Shown: positions 22,251-35,728, numbered from the stretch's first letter. The stretch: 64,000 bases of DNA from Anomalospiza imberbis (GCF_031753505.1 NC_089691.1:20532085-20596084); one strand, 5' to 3'. Numbers and translations are program-made. Notes: generated by a model not told the origin, from the sequence alone.

Positions 22251-25200
22251 GACTGGGAAAAGGTAAAATAAATGACCAGATTCCCTGTTTTCTACCAGCA
22301 CAGCCCCTACACAAACCAAAGGTTAGGGAGCCACTTGGGCAGGGGATGGAATAAGCTTCAAATGTTGAATTTGCCCGAGAAATCACTCAAAAAGTCCCTG
22401 CTTTGTGTTCCTATGTTTTCTTTTTATGCTTATCTTTTGGCAGAGGTGCCACAGCACTTGTGGCACAGCTGAGGAGATTTTCTGGAAGGATGTTTGAAGC
22501 TCCCAGGTATGGAAGCTGCTCAAAGTTTACTGTTATTATGATTGCCCTTCAGGAAAAACATCTGTGAGAACTCCGATGGTGTTCACTTTCAGGCTTGCTG
22601 TTACATTGATAAACAGAACTGTTGCTGAGTTGGGCTTCTCAAAAGCCAGTTTCACCATTTATCTGCAGGAAAAAATATCCAGAAAAAGTGCATTCCACAG
22701 GGATGTCTTGAACAGCACAACTTAGAAAAGTTTCCCATCTGCTGCAAGTCCATTAAATGCGAAAATGTGGAATTTTCCAGCCTGTGATTTGGGTGGTGAA
22801 GGTTTAAGATCTGTTCACAGCCACATTTGCAGCCATTTGGGCAGATGGGGATTGTTTGGAGATGCCTGCAAAAAGCCTCAATTTGTACCCACAGACAAGA
22901 TAATTTTTATTAATGAATCATATTGACACATCAACCTCCATTTGTGTGTCACAGACTTGGAGTATACAAACAGCTTCTGAGAGGGGATTATGCCATTATT
23001 AACCAGAAATTCTTTTTAAAAGATATTTTAAAAATAGGCCACTGTGTTTCAGTGCTCTGAATTGCAGTATTTTCAGCCTTTTCTTTCTTTCATAATAATG
23101 TTCAATTAATAAACTTCTTCACGAATTAGCTCAGTATAAAATTGAAAAAAACTAAAAATAAGAAATAGCTTCTTTTTTGGTTTCAGTTGCATAATGGAAT
23201 AATCTGGATTTTTTTTTTTCCTTAATGAATAATGTGTTTTAAGCTCACTCCTATTTAGCACATCTCCACCCTGCTTCTTTGTAGTATTAATTACAGAACA
23301 TGAAGTGTGCATTGGATAGTTATGGTGAAATTTCAAGGCAATAATTATTTTTAGCACAAAAATAAGGTATTTTACACCCTCCCTGCTCAAAGAGATGAAC
23401 TCATGAATGTAATGGATGTAGTAGATACAATTTAAATATTGAATTTTAAGTGCAACTTGCATCTGGCCATGATTTTTTGGTCATCTCAGCTCTGCTTCAC
23501 ATGATTTTTAAGTAACAAATAAAATGCCATATTCTGTATAAAAGGAGGAAAATCCCAACTCAATCCTGCCTCAGGTTCTGAAGGACAATCAAAGTTTAAT
23601 GATGATAATAATAAAAACAACTCCATGAACTCCTGATGGGCAACTCACAAAATGAGTTTTAATCAGGATATAAATCCCACCAGGTCTTCCTGCTAATCAA
23701 ACATAAAAATGAAATTACCATCTTAATCCCCCCCTTTCTTTTTTTTTAAATATTCTTAAATTTTAGTAGTTTCTTTTTCTGAATTTTGGGAGTTTGACAG
23801 TTCTGCAGTTCTAGCCTAAATAAAAATTTGTTCACCTTCTTTAGCATCAAGCTTTAGTCTTGCTTTGCCTTATGAAAAATCCTAATTATATTAATTACCC
23901 CATGTGTTATTTATTTAGGGTGGTGTTTGCAACAATGTGGGAATTCGCAATGGCATTTTGTTATGATTTTACTGCTGCATAAAAATCTGTGAAATCTGAG
24001 ACACACGTGGCAGAATGGATGCAAAATAAAAACCCTTTTAACAAAACATTTTAGCTTTCAAAACCCCATAAACCTTGTGATGTTCCTCCATTTAATAAAA
24101 ATATTTCAGTTGCAAACAGCATTATTTTAGTGAATATCAGTGTTCAGTGCCACAACCACCCCTGGGAGATGTTTTTTCCTGCTCCCTGTTTTTCTGGAAA
24201 ATAGCTTTGCACACTCTGCTGTCCATCAGATATGCTGGAGGATGTGCTGGAAGGCTGAGATACCCACGTATGGATTCACTAAGCCTTTAAGAAGAAGAAG
24301 GTCTTACTGTTATCCACTTATCTCAAATTAGAATCCAATCCCAGCAAAGGGAAAGGGGAGATAGAGGCATTTATAATATCAAAAGTAGAGCACGTGGTAA
24401 CAAATGACATTGGGGAATAAAGAAGAGAAAAACTACTTTATCTCTGCTGAGGCCACCTTGGAAAGGCATATCCTGCATTTAACTGTAAAGTGGAAATCTC
24501 CTCCTCCTCCTTTGGGTAACAACATTTCCTTCTTCTGTAAAACATACAAGATATCAACATCTGATCCCAAAATCCCAGTAACACCAAGATTTGCCTCCTG
24601 CTGGTTCCTGAGGGAAAGCAGCACCTGCAGCACGAACGGGTTTGGGGCAAGGGCTGTTCCCTCTTCTGCAGCACACACTGGATCACATCCAAACAGCCTT
24701 TTAAAGTTATAATTGAAGTTTTATATATGCAATAACCTGGGTACTGAAATGCAAATTAAAAATCATTACTATTGCTGCCATACAGATCTGTCTTCTCTAG
24801 GCACCAGTTGTCCTACAGAATTAAAACCTGGGGGCCTGGGGCACCATTTCAGCTTTGATGCCTTGTTTTTACAGGAGAGGGGAGCAGAAGGAAAGCAGCT
24901 GGAGGAACATCTACCCCCTATTTGCATTTAGCCATTCAAGCTTAAAATCCCATTCCTAGCTTAGCAGGAGCCCTCAAAGACATAAATACAGATTCTCCCA
25001 GGACAGAGTGGAGCAGTGCTCTTGTTTCCTCTCAAACTGCTTTGCAACCAACTCTATTTCACTCTTTATGCTTCCTGTCCAGTTTATTACTCCAATGTGC
25101 CCAGGGAGGGATTTCCAAACTGTGTCACACAGAATTGCCCCAGAGCTTCAAGGAAAGCCTGACTGAAAAGCTCAATTCTCAGGCACCTGTGTGGGGGCCC

Positions 25201-27570
25201 TGTGTGTGGAGCTGGGCTTGCAGAAACCAGGAGCAAATCATACCTGGTGATCCCAAAGTGCTGGGTGAAGGCTGAAGATGATGACTTTGTGGGTGGTTGT
25301 GCAGAGATCCCACCTGAAAGAAGAGGTAAAACTTTCCTGGAGTGCATTTATCCAACCTGGTGCCACCTAATTCTCCAGAGTCCCTCCCAGCACTCGAGGA
25401 GCAGAGCCTCGGCTCTGCTGTTTGGCTGAGTACCCAAAGCACGTTTCCTCCCTCAGCATCATCACTCCCATCTTCCCCAAATCCAGCCTGTGCCAGCTGT
25501 TCCTAATCCAGCAGCTCCTCTCCTCCAGGCCCCACAAACCTGATGGAAGAGGGTGAGGAGTTTGCAGAGTTGATCCATGAACTCTGTCTCCCCAAGAAAA
25601 TGCCATCTGAGTTACCTGCTAAAATTAACCAAGGTTACTTGCTAAAATACACATGGAGCAGGATCTGCTCTGCTTGATGAAGGAACACATGGATTTGTGG
25701 ATTTAGCTGTCCCATTATTCTCCTTCAGGGAAAACGTGCTCCCCCTGTTAAACCCTGCCACTAGAACTGGCACAATGGGAGAATCACAGCCCAGAATTAA
25801 CCTGAATTAAATGAACCTATTTAAAACACAAATCCTGCCCCCTCCACATCTCTTGGACGTTACCTCCAAATAGAGCTTCACCTCTCCACGTCTCCCTGTC
25901 CTCGATTTGTGCTTCTGATGACAACATTCCCATTTTTCATCAAATCCCTCGTGTAGCATGACCCCAGTTCACCATTAGAGCTGGAGAATAAGGACTCTGC
26001 AATCCCTTTTCCTTTGGCTAAAACAAGTAGCAAAGGAGGGAAAATGCAAAGAACAGTTCACCCCTCTGCATCCACACAGGAAACTGCTAACACAAGAACT
26101 GGAGCTGCTGGATCATCCCTAATTCCTCCAGCAGCCCATGAAGCATTCAAAGGAAACATCTGCTTTTCCTAAAAACCCCTTTCTCATAGAATAAAAGCAC
26201 CTTTTGTATAAAATAAGAGCTGAGATGTGCATCTGTTACAGTAAAAAAAAAATACAGCAGAACTTTTTAATATATTAAATTAGTCTATATTGGCTAAAAT
26301 TCCATTTTAATTTGAAACCCGTTGGATATTAAAGGCAAGTTAAAAAAGTTATTATCTAGGGTTTAATTGCATACATTATGTTTGTAGCCTTAGGTACTGC
26401 AGGTAGATCTTTAATATCCCCTGCAATATACTGAGAGCATGGAGCAGCCATTTAATTCTGCTCCAAGAAACTTCCAGAAGCAACTATGGGAAAGCAGATT
26501 AGAAAACTCCGAACTTTTGGCTGTTGAGTGAAACTCCAATGGATTTGGGCCTGTTGACAGGGAATTTCCAAAGTTTTAGCTGTAGGAAGTACATTGGAAG
26601 CATATGGGCTGTCATGAAAACATTGTTGAGTCCACCCTTGACAGACACCAGATTAAAAATAGAAGGATTTTCAAGCTGCAATATGGGTGCTTGGAAAAAT
26701 ATCAGATATTTTCCTTCAAAAGTATTAAAAAAAAAAAAATCAAATGTGTCCAAACATTTAAATGGGACAGCACCTCCTCTCTATCTCACATGGTGGAGGA
26801 GGTCGGTTGTGTGAGAACTTCCATTCTTTGGCAGGATTAAGCAGAAAAATTGTACAATTAGGCTAAAAATGACCATAATTCCAGTCCTGTGCCAAAAGAG
26901 CTGGAAATTTCGTGGGGAGTAATGACTCCCCTTAGTTTCCTGTGCACCTGCCTTTCTGAAAACACCAAGGTATTCAAAATCAGGGTTTCAAGAGACCAAA
27001 ATTCCCCAGTGCCTAAGGAACTGTGTAAAGCCAGAACTATGTTCCCTGTAATCAGAAATCCTGTCACATTCCTCAGTTTCAGTCCGGGGACTCTGGTCAC
27101 CTTGGCTCTCCCTGTAAATGCATTTTTGGGTCTCACTCCAGCAGGGGAACACCTTTGTACCCATCCTAACCCTGTTCCCAGGGCACAAGGGGGATCAGAG
27201 AGCTGAGGTGGGAAAATGAGCAGTCAAGGAAACTGCTGGAAAATCCAAACCACTCCTCCCTGCCCCTGACACACACAGAGGTTTGCTGCACACAGAGAAG
27301 CTGGTGGCATTTCTCCAGCCCCAGTTCCTCTCACACCAATTGCTGCTCAAGTGCCACATCAATGATCTGGGCCTTGCCACAAAGAATTTCAGCTTTCCAC
27401 CTTCACCGCATCACCCAGTACCAGCAATGTTTGACTTCCAGTGAGAATAATCTTCATAAAACCAACTCCTGAACTTAGTGCTTAATGACACAATTAATTT
27501 GCTAAATTGCTTAGGAGCTTTTGAAAATGCTCTTTTTTTTTTAATGTATACATGAATCCCTTTAAAGAAA

Positions 27571-27670
27571 TAACAATAATGACCATCATCATCATCCAAC
27601 CCAACTTCAGCTCTAAGGTATCATTATCATCATCCTCATCATCATCCAACCCACCTTCAACTCTGAGGTA
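27571..27670. repeat. Tandem duplication, 50-bp period, with CAT-rich tract
   Basis: Two 50-bp units (27571-27620 and 27621-27670) share a (CAT)n-like tract, then ATCATCCAACCCAMCTTCA and CTCTRAGGTA. They differ at roughly ten positions, mostly in the first 20 bases. Slippage within the CAT tract probably seeded the duplication. Confidence 0.88.
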
Positions 27671-30591
27671 TTTTTAAATTATGCAGAATATCTACCCTGA
27701 TTAGAATGTTACTTCCTGTGCTTTTCCTTCATCTTTGAAGAGGCAAATCTAGAGAGTAGAACTCCAAGCATCTTCCACACCTCATTCTGACACTCTCTTG
27801 TAGGACAGACCTTGTCCAAACCCAGCCCTGCTCAACACTAAAGAAGAATAAAACCCCAAGTAATGCCCAAACAATTCCAAGTCATGGAAACATCTTCCAG
27901 AAAAGGATTAGATACAACATCAGGAAATACAGCTCCTTATTTCCTTCAAAACACATGCAAGTCCTGACCCAGGACTTCTGATGTTGCTAAAGAACCCAAG
28001 CCCACGATGGCAGCTGGAATTCCAGCCTGTGGAGGATGAGCAAAGTATCTTTGCCTCCTTATTTTCAATTCCTCTGATTATCCCGCAGTGCTGTGTTCAC
28101 CAAATGTTTGTTTAACTCGGAGTGTTTGCTTATTTAAAATAAATCTCTGCAACGGGAATGTGCAGCCTGGTGTCTGGGTGGGTTCTGCTGAATGGAGAGC
28201 AGGGGATGGGAGGAAGCCGAGCTCAGCAATTCCAGACACACTCCACGCTCTGCAAGCGAAGAGATACACAGTTTTCATCTTTTGTTCAATCATTTTCAAT
28301 GAATGCAAACTTTTTTTTTTCTTCCTCGCCATTTAATTTCAAATTAGTCCAATCAGACATCTGCTAGGATGTGTCTGAATTAACAGAACTGAACACAAAT
28401 CTTCTGCGAGCGCTCAAGTGCTGCTTCCCTCAAACGGCATTAACTCACATGGACACTCTGTGGAACTAATTGAACAGCCCCAGCACAACATTCCAGACTC
28501 TCTGATTTAACTTTATTGGAGTCAGAAGAAATCACAGGAAAGAAGGAAACATGTTGTTAAGGACTCTGTTCTGAAGCAGTTCAATAAAAGCAGGCTGCTT
28601 ATCCTGCTTTATTATCTTTATTATTGCTGCTCGAAGATGAAAAGAGAATTTCCTCTCAAGATAGAAAAACAGAGTTAGTCTCAAAGCTCTTTGTCTTCCT
28701 TTCAATAGCAAGGTACAGTTTGCTCCGTAGAATTTACAGGATTTTTTTTTCTTGCCTCTACAGGGAATTTTGATATTGTTTAGTTCTCTTGTTCCTGTGA
28801 CAAATTTGTCAGCATTTACTAAAGGTTTTGACATTACTCAACAATGTTGAGGTGGATTCTGCTGACTCTGGGCATGTTCTGAACTAAATATCCTTTGTCA
28901 AACTCATGGAATTATCCAGGAGCTGCACACAGGTGGTCTGTTCAGCTCTGTGGTCCTGGCTTTCCCAGGGGGTAGGAATTTCAAAATCCGATTAATTAGA
29001 GTCGAGGGAATTTCTTTAGCCTGTTTGTGGGGTGATACTGACACAACAACCATCTGAAAATCCCACTAATTTTAGGAGCCAGCTTAGATCTGCTCCAAGT
29101 GATGCTTCAGTATTGATTAAAATAAAAATTCTGAATTAAAAGACAAGACTCCTTACATATTTTTAACCAAAAGGTTGTTTTTTAAGCAACACTTTTAAGA
29201 TTTCAACCCACAAATTCTACAAGTAGAATAACTGCAACATTCTGTAAAAGAAGCATTTTCCTAAGAGTTTTAAGCTCTTGCCATATTTATTGGTGTTCAT
29301 GGCTGTACAGGATGATCTGAGAGAGAAGTTTCATTCTTGGGGCAGTCCTGTCCCTCGAGGTTTCTGCCAAAGCTCTACAGGAAACACCAGGGAAGTTTCC
29401 ATGAATTTTTCAGCTACCTGCGTCTCTGTCATCTCTTAAATACAAATAAAATTGAGCCCAAATGTCCCTTTTTTTATGAGTAATGGGAAATGAGACAGAA
29501 TCAATCGCTGGCAAAGTAAAAGATGCTTAATATTGATTGTTCTTCTGAAGGATGAGGAAGCTTTTCCAAAGCTTGCTGGGGACATGGGGAGGGGACAGCT
29601 TATGGATTTGTTTTCCTTTCTGCATTCCCAAGGGAGAAAGGAAAAGATGAGGCCATGATAGATGATAATTCTGCAAGGAATGACTAATGAGGCACTGAGC
29701 TGCCTCTGTAGCAGTAGTGAAGGCAGTAATAACCAGAGTAATTGGGTTTATTGGGTTTCTGCTTAGCACACATCCAGTCCTCTCCAACATCCTGTCCCTC
29801 CAAAGCATTTTATGCTCTCTGTCTTTCCTTTTTATTATGCCTGACTTGAGTTATTTCATGAAATTTGACCTTGTATTCTTAATCTCATCTGCTTGTTCTG
29901 CATAGTTTATCTTCTTTATTTTCCTCAGTAGCTGTTCTGTCAAACACTCCACGTAACCACGACATCTCAGGCTGCAGTGCCAGCCCTCACTCAGTGTGGA
30001 TTTACATTTCTGTAGCCCCAACAGCTCCATTTCATCTTCTCAGGGAATCTGGCTCAAGAAATAATACTCCAGGATAAATTAGCTAGAAGTGCATGACCCT
30101 CTTTTACAAATCACATTGCTAACTCTGTGCTAGAATTAATTAAAGCTTCCATTTTCAACTAAATGCAATTTTTTAAGAGGTTGGAAACAGCGTGAATTAT
30201 AAGAGTCAGAAAAAAATATATTATTTGCTATGATTTTTTTTTTCTAAAAGGCTTTTACAGTCCTGCTGGGAAAACATCTCTGCAGAAATACATTCTTGCA
30301 GGGGAAAGGAAAAAAAAAAAACAAAACCCAGCATTTCATTCAGTGACATTCCACTTCCAATGCCCCAAGAGCAAAGCAGACATTCCATTCAAGCCTAATG
30401 GCAGAGGAGCTGGCTGTTCCCTACAGCTGGGTGCTTTGCACAGTGAATTTATTCCTCTTACAGGATTGTGTCATGCTGCAGCTCCCTTGGAGAAGAGTTT
30501 CCAGCCCCTGCTGGTGCTCCTAGCCCCTCTGGGCTTGTACTCATTCATTTCCCAGAGGTGCCTCAGGTCACAGGCAGAGCCTGGCTCGTGG

Positions 30592-31035
30592 TGATGTCTT
30601 TTGGGGCTACCTAAAAACAGAGGCCAGACAGAATGAAGAGAATAAAAAGCTGTTCTATTTATTGAAGGGCTCCAGGTACATTTAGGGCAGACAAAGCCCC
30701 CCAGGGGCTACACCCAAAAATGGACAGTGGATCACAGATTTTCACACTTTGATAAGTTTGGTCCATTTGCATATTGGGGGTGAATCTGCCAATTCCAGCT
30801 TCAGGTAATGAAGTCATTGACCCCAAGTTTGCTCCCCCAACTCACTTTTGTTCCCATCTCTCTGGTCTGAGGCAGTGAGGTGTCCTTGACTGCCAGGCCT
30901 GGAGAGGAATTGCTGTGTCTGCCCAAAATGGGGAAGCAGCAGCTCACACTGTGTGTGGAGTTTGGAGTTACACACTAAAGAACTGCAGGGTTACAGATAG
31001 ATGGAAAATAGAAAAGCTGAAATCCTAAGGCACCA
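30592..31035 (-). mobile_element. LTR of an endogenous retrovirus (copy A)
   Basis: On the plus strand the LTR starts TGATGTCTTTTGGGG and ends CCTAAGGCACCA, 444 bp. GTGG lies on both sides (30588-30591 and 31036-31039). The minus strand carries AATAAA at 30658-30663, placing the 3' side of the LTR to the left. It is about 98% identical to the 444-bp LTR at 62040-62483 (around nine differences, no gaps). The adjacent 190 bp (31036-31225) is also shared with that copy, so this is better read as the 3' LTR plus a scrap of internal sequence than as a simple solo LTR. The matching GTGG may then be coincidence. Confidence 0.88.
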
Positions 31036-31225
31036 GTGGCTCCTGGTGCCCTCTGCACATGCTCCAGTCCCAGCTGGCATCATTCCCTCTACAGGGAAAA
31101 CTCATCATACACATGACGTTGGGTCTAACTATTGCTGTGACCCCCACAACAATAATTTCAGTATCTCAGATTCTTTTAGAGCACGAGAGATGCAGTTGTA
31201 AGGCCAGCATCTTCCACAGTATAAA
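31036..31225 (-). mobile_element. Endogenous retrovirus remnant next to LTR (copy A)
   Basis: This 190-bp stretch is nearly identical to 61850-62039 beside the other LTR, with the same position and orientation relative to the LTR. Similarity ends abruptly after the shared TTTATAC (reverse strand) at 31225. If the element is retroviral, this should be internal sequence just upstream of the 3' LTR, but I see no clean polypurine tract at the boundary and no recognisable viral protein. A short open frame running from the LTR through it is not meaningful. Confidence 0.7.
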
Positions 31226-33619
31226 AGGGAAAGGGATTACTCAGCTCCTTTTGAAAGGCAGAGGGATGAACTGATGAGAAATATTCCAAAGCACCCTTTT
31301 GATCCTCCAGGAATTTATTTTCCCCAGATCTTTGGAAAAAGGAAAACAGATTATTATGAAATCTCCCCTAGACCTGAAAACTGCCAGTTGACCTTCTAGT
31401 TACAAATATGTGCTTAAAACAGACACCCTTTGGTTTGGGGATGGGAGACAAAGCATACAGAGCAGCTCAGAATGTTTGTGGTGGTCACATTTGCTCTTCA
31501 CCCTCCTAAATCCTCTTGGGACAAGCTCTGTTTCCATGTGACAAGCCCCATAGTCCTAACAGGTTCTGTGGAGTGGTTGTGGAAATCTTATTTAAAAACC
31601 TCAGCCTTTTCAGTTTGACTCCAAAGCACTTTGTAGAAATGAGAATACGCATTTGACTTTCTACATAAAGGCAATTGAGGTGGTTCATCCTCACTGAAAG
31701 CATACAATAAACATGTCACTGGGCCAGTGAACTATGGGAATTCAGAGGTTTTTGGGGATTAGCATTGCTCTGGCTGTGCCTGCCATGGCAATGACAATCA
31801 CACTGTGAGCCTGTGCCAGGGCTGATGCACACCTTGGACAAAATTTCTCTGCAAATTAAGAACAATAATGAATAGATAGCACAGTAAAAGCTTCAAGAGA
31901 AAGGTGTTCCTGGGAGGCTTAGTTCATTCTAGAATATCAATCTGTAGGTGCAAGGCAGGGCTCTGAACAGGGCTGGCTGAGCCAGGAAGTCTCTGAGGGG
32001 CCTCATTAACATGGATTTCCCCATGGATGGAACATGGATCAACATTGATTCTGCAGAGTTTCAAATGGTTGGTGCTAAATTTCAGCAGTTACATGCACAA
32101 CATTAGGCATGGAGCAGGAAGAGAAAGTGTTACTAACCGAGGAAAATTATATGTACTAAAAGAGATTAATTAAGCCTCAGATAACGCAGAGATTATTCAG
32201 GTTTTTGTACTTCCCGGACTCACTGAAGTTGCCCAGTGAGTGCAACCTTAGAATGGCCTTCCTCCTCCATCCACTAAATCTTGAGCTGCTGTCTTTGTTT
32301 AGTGCACTAACATCCTCCAGCTCTGTTAACAAGGAGCTTCCTTGCACTTCTCAAATCCCTGGAATGTGGCTGCAGCAGAAATAATAAACACAAGAGCTCA
32401 TGCCTTCAATGACAGAGACTCGCCAGCTCAGGCAGGAAAGGGACTGATGATAATAATAAGTATAATAGTAACTGCATTAGGCCAGCAGGGTCAACAGCTC
32501 ATCTTGCTGCAGTCTGAAAGGGGTTATTTTAATTCCAGTAATTGGCCCCAGCCAGCAGCAGGAATTGATGTGCTGCCACTTTTCTCTGTTTGCTGCTCAG
32601 ATGCAGCAGCACTGCCCGATGAACACAAATTACCTGCTGGAGTCAATGCAGGCGATTGCTTTGCTCCCATTATTGATCAGTTGTGGTGCTCAGACAAAGC
32701 CTCAGCCATTGTCCCCTCCCCAGCTTATTGAGGATGAGTGGTGTGCAGGTACCACAGCATCCAGGCAGCCAGGGAACAGCTAATTGTTATTTTACTGCTG
32801 ATCATTATTATGATTCTTTTGCTTAATGACCAACATTTATATGATGCTGATCATGCAGTTACCCTACAGCACTCTGCAAGTTCACAAAAGGTTTTTTAAT
32901 TTATGCTTCTGAGCCTAAAAGCATTATTATGACTCGGCCACTCCATGTTATGGGCAAAAGAAAGATCAGGATTATCCTTAATAAGTGTTGTAACAAAACA
33001 TTTTGTCTATCTAAATACTCAGGCTATCCAGTGGGACCTGCAGCTGTGCTGGATGTGTAGGGACTGATCGCAGATCTCAGATTTACCAGCACAACGACTG
33101 AAAATCTACAAAGTGACCCAGAAAGGGCTGGTGCAGGTCACAGGAGCTCACAGGTGTGGGTCACAGCCACCCCAAAAATGACAAGGTCACCATCTCGAGA
33201 GGCTCCTTCTCACTCCCAACCTTTTGGGAGGATAAAGCTCCTGACACACACCCAGTAACTTTGTTAAATGGGATGGACATAACACAGAATTATGCTCTGG
33301 TGTGAGGGCTGGAGCTCCATGACAGAGATATTGTTGTGATTAATATTTTAGACCGTATCCCAGTTCCTCTGCAGAAAGGATTGGACAGAGAGGGTTTGGT
33401 CCCTGAGCTGACTCAGTGCCATGACAGGTGTGCTGTCAGCTACCTGCATCTTCCACTGGGATCCAGATTTACCTCCTGTTCCAGGCCCACACTGGCTCCT
33501 ACCTCACTTTTCTACTGCTCAGCACTGAAAGGGAAGAAATAAAAACAACCTCACATGAGTTTAAGAGCTTTTAAATTTAAGGCATTACCTCATGGAATGC
33601 AGAGCAATAAACAGGGCCA
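31226..33619. other. Unique non-coding sequence, possible conserved element
   Basis: No repeat is recognised. The part 32340-32880 is open in forward frames for about 130 and 73 codons, contains several TAATT/TAATTG cores, CAGCAG-type motifs and few CpG changes, and looks like a conserved non-coding element. No protein family is recognised in the open frames. Confidence 0.5.
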
Positions 33620-33680
33620 GGAGTTGGGCTCCATGATCCTTGTGGGTCACTTCCAACTCAGGATATTCTGTGACTTTCTA
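33620..33680 (+). mobile_element. CR1 LINE fragment (extreme 3' end)
   Basis: The piece reads GAGTTGGGCTCCATGATCCT, TGTGGGTCAC and TTCCAACTCAGGATATTCTG followed by TGACTTTCT. This is the final ~60 bp of a CR1 of the 'TTCCAACTCAGGATATTCTGTGATTC' type, another subfamily than the majority here. Confidence 0.88.
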
Positions 33681-35000
33681 AATAACCATATTTAGCTTTA
33701 TCTTATTTTGATAAAATTCCCAGAGCTGTAATACCCAAGGGAGAAAAAAATGATGTATAATTCTGTGATAAGGAAACAAGGTGCCTTAAAATCTGGGAAG
33801 CTTCACTGGGCGGGGGTTTGGCTGCCTTAATAGAGAGAGCCTCCAGTTCAGAGTCATGGGCCATAAATAATTTGAAAATTTGTGTGTTTGGCCACCCTTT
33901 GTCCCACAAACAGGGCACAGCAGCCTAGTGGACAATCCTGCCTTTCCCACAAGATCAGGACACCTCTAAATGTCTTTTCTTTCTGCTGCTTGAACTTGCC
34001 ATCCATGTGCTGAGGTGGAAGGAATTAATTACAGAGATTTCAGAAGAGCTGAGACCTCTTCACAGGAAAGCACCTTAATATCAGGTGTAAATAAAACAAT
34101 CCAGGAGCCTTGGATCCACTCCAGGAGCAAGACTTGTCACCTTTCTTTATGGATACTCAGAGAGCTGCCCCCATTCCCAAAAAAATATTTGAGGAAATTA
34201 TTTTTTCCACCTGATTCTTCGGCCAATTTCCCATAGCAGAGGTAAGACCCACAATGTGTGCTTTTACAGATTACTGCTTCTGTTCTCCTTGTCCTTGGAA
34301 AAAGGGACTTGTTTCCTCCAGGAGCATTTCACCCTAAACAGCTGAAGTACTTTTTCAACAACATGAAGGTAAATTAATTTAGAAAGTAGTGCTCAGAAAG
34401 GAGAAATGCAACTGTCTAGATCCAAGCCACAAATGAGATGATAAAAACTTTTTAATTTTACTTGTTCAACTCCTTCTCACTGACTTTGCTATGAAAAAAA
34501 AATAAACCACCAAAACAACAAATCAAAACAAAATTTGGTAATTTTGTTGGATTTAAGAAAAACAAGCAAGCAGAAGTAGCAACTGGCAAAGAATTCTGTC
34601 CTGAACCACTGCCACTTAATGGAAGTAAGATATTTATAGTTTGGAAGGGAAATAGTGGGTTTGTGATTTTCCATGATATTTTCTAAGGTGTTTTGTTTAA
34701 AATGTTGGGGAAAGAGGGAAGATTTTCACCAAATTTAAAAGTGTTGATTTCTGTGATTAGAAGATGGGTCTGATCTGGAAGAAAACCTGACTAATTCCTC
34801 CAGTGATTCTGTGTAAAGCCCGTGACCTGTGACTATTCCCACATAACAAAGAGGGTTATTCCCAAGTTTGGTATTTATCCAGACCCTAGTGTCTCAGGGA
34901 TTGGTGTCCACATCTTAATTCTGAAGCTGGTTTCATCCTGGATCTGTTGCCTGGCCCAAAAATGACATGTTTTTTGTTACTCCACAGTGGCAGCAACTTT
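33681..35000. other. Unique non-coding sequence
   Basis: No element or gene recognised; A-rich stretches near 34490-34560. Confidence 0.55.
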
Positions 35001-35160
35001 AGTTGTGGCTGCCCCTGGATCCCTGGCAGTGCCCAAGGCCAGGCTGGACACTGGGGCTTGGAGAAGCCTGGGACAGTGGAAGGCGTCCCTGCCATGGCAG
35101 GGGTGGAACTGGATGGGCTTTAACATCCCTTCCACCCCAAATCATTCTGTGATTCTGTAA
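35001..35160 (+). mobile_element. CR1 LINE fragment (3' end with tail)
   Basis: It runs from AGTTGTGGCTGCCCCTGGAT through AAGGCCAGGCTGGACACTGG and GGCGTCCCTGCCATGGCAGG to CCAAATCATTCTGTGATTCT, ending GTAA. It keeps the ATTCTGTGATTCTGT tail, the short repeat that marks the CR1 3' terminus. A 4-base insertion lies in the GGACACTGGGGC region. Confidence 0.95.
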
Positions 35161-35728
35161 TTTCAACTTTACAATTAATTTCAGAAAGGTTTGTAAGAAT
35201 CTGGCACAAAGAAGTTCAAAAAGCTGGGCAAAATCCCAAATTCTTACACATTCTGCAGGAGAGATGGGAGATTGGAAAGGAAAAGATAACTTAAAACCTT
35301 TCTCTCATGTTTAGCTGTGGTTTATAGGTTGTTTTCCATCTAATTGGCTGCAGATTAAAAAGCAAAGTATGTTAGAAGCATTCACACCAATCAGTTGGGT
35401 AAATAAAGGTAACTAAATTACATGTATTTTTGCTAATTACTACCCTAACTACATGGGGATTTGTCAGCAATCCTGTTCTTTATTCAGATAAAGGTAAGTA
35501 CATTCCAAACAGCAGTGCCTGTATTTCTGTATTTCAGTCACATAAAATGTGGTTTGAACATGGCTGTTTTATAGATCAAAAGCTTAATTCATAAATAAAA
35601 TTAAATGGTTTGTATGTTAGAGGGTGTGCTCAGTGTTGCAGTTCTTTATAAATGAGCCGTGACTGCAGTGGCTGTTACAGGTTTTATATCAAAATGTTTC
35701 AGGCCTTTTTTCCTGTCCTTTTCCAAAC

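Larger units (their letters stand above)
22129..30587. other. Long repeat-poor sequence, no gene recognised
   Basis: About 8.5 kb with no CR1 copy and no LTR that I can see; the only repeats noted are (A)19 at 22232-22250 and a 50-bp tandem duplication at 27571-27670. Open frames are short and unrelated to known proteins. AT-rich islands at about 26240-26420 and 28380-28480 look like possible conserved non-coding elements. Low repeat density is compatible with a regulatory landscape, but that is inference. Confidence 0.5.

Noticed and set aside
27584..27655. CAT-rich stretch as a CRISPR-like or regulated repeat
   Set aside because: Only two imperfect 50-bp units with a slippage-prone CAT tract in vertebrate DNA; simple tandem duplication explains it.
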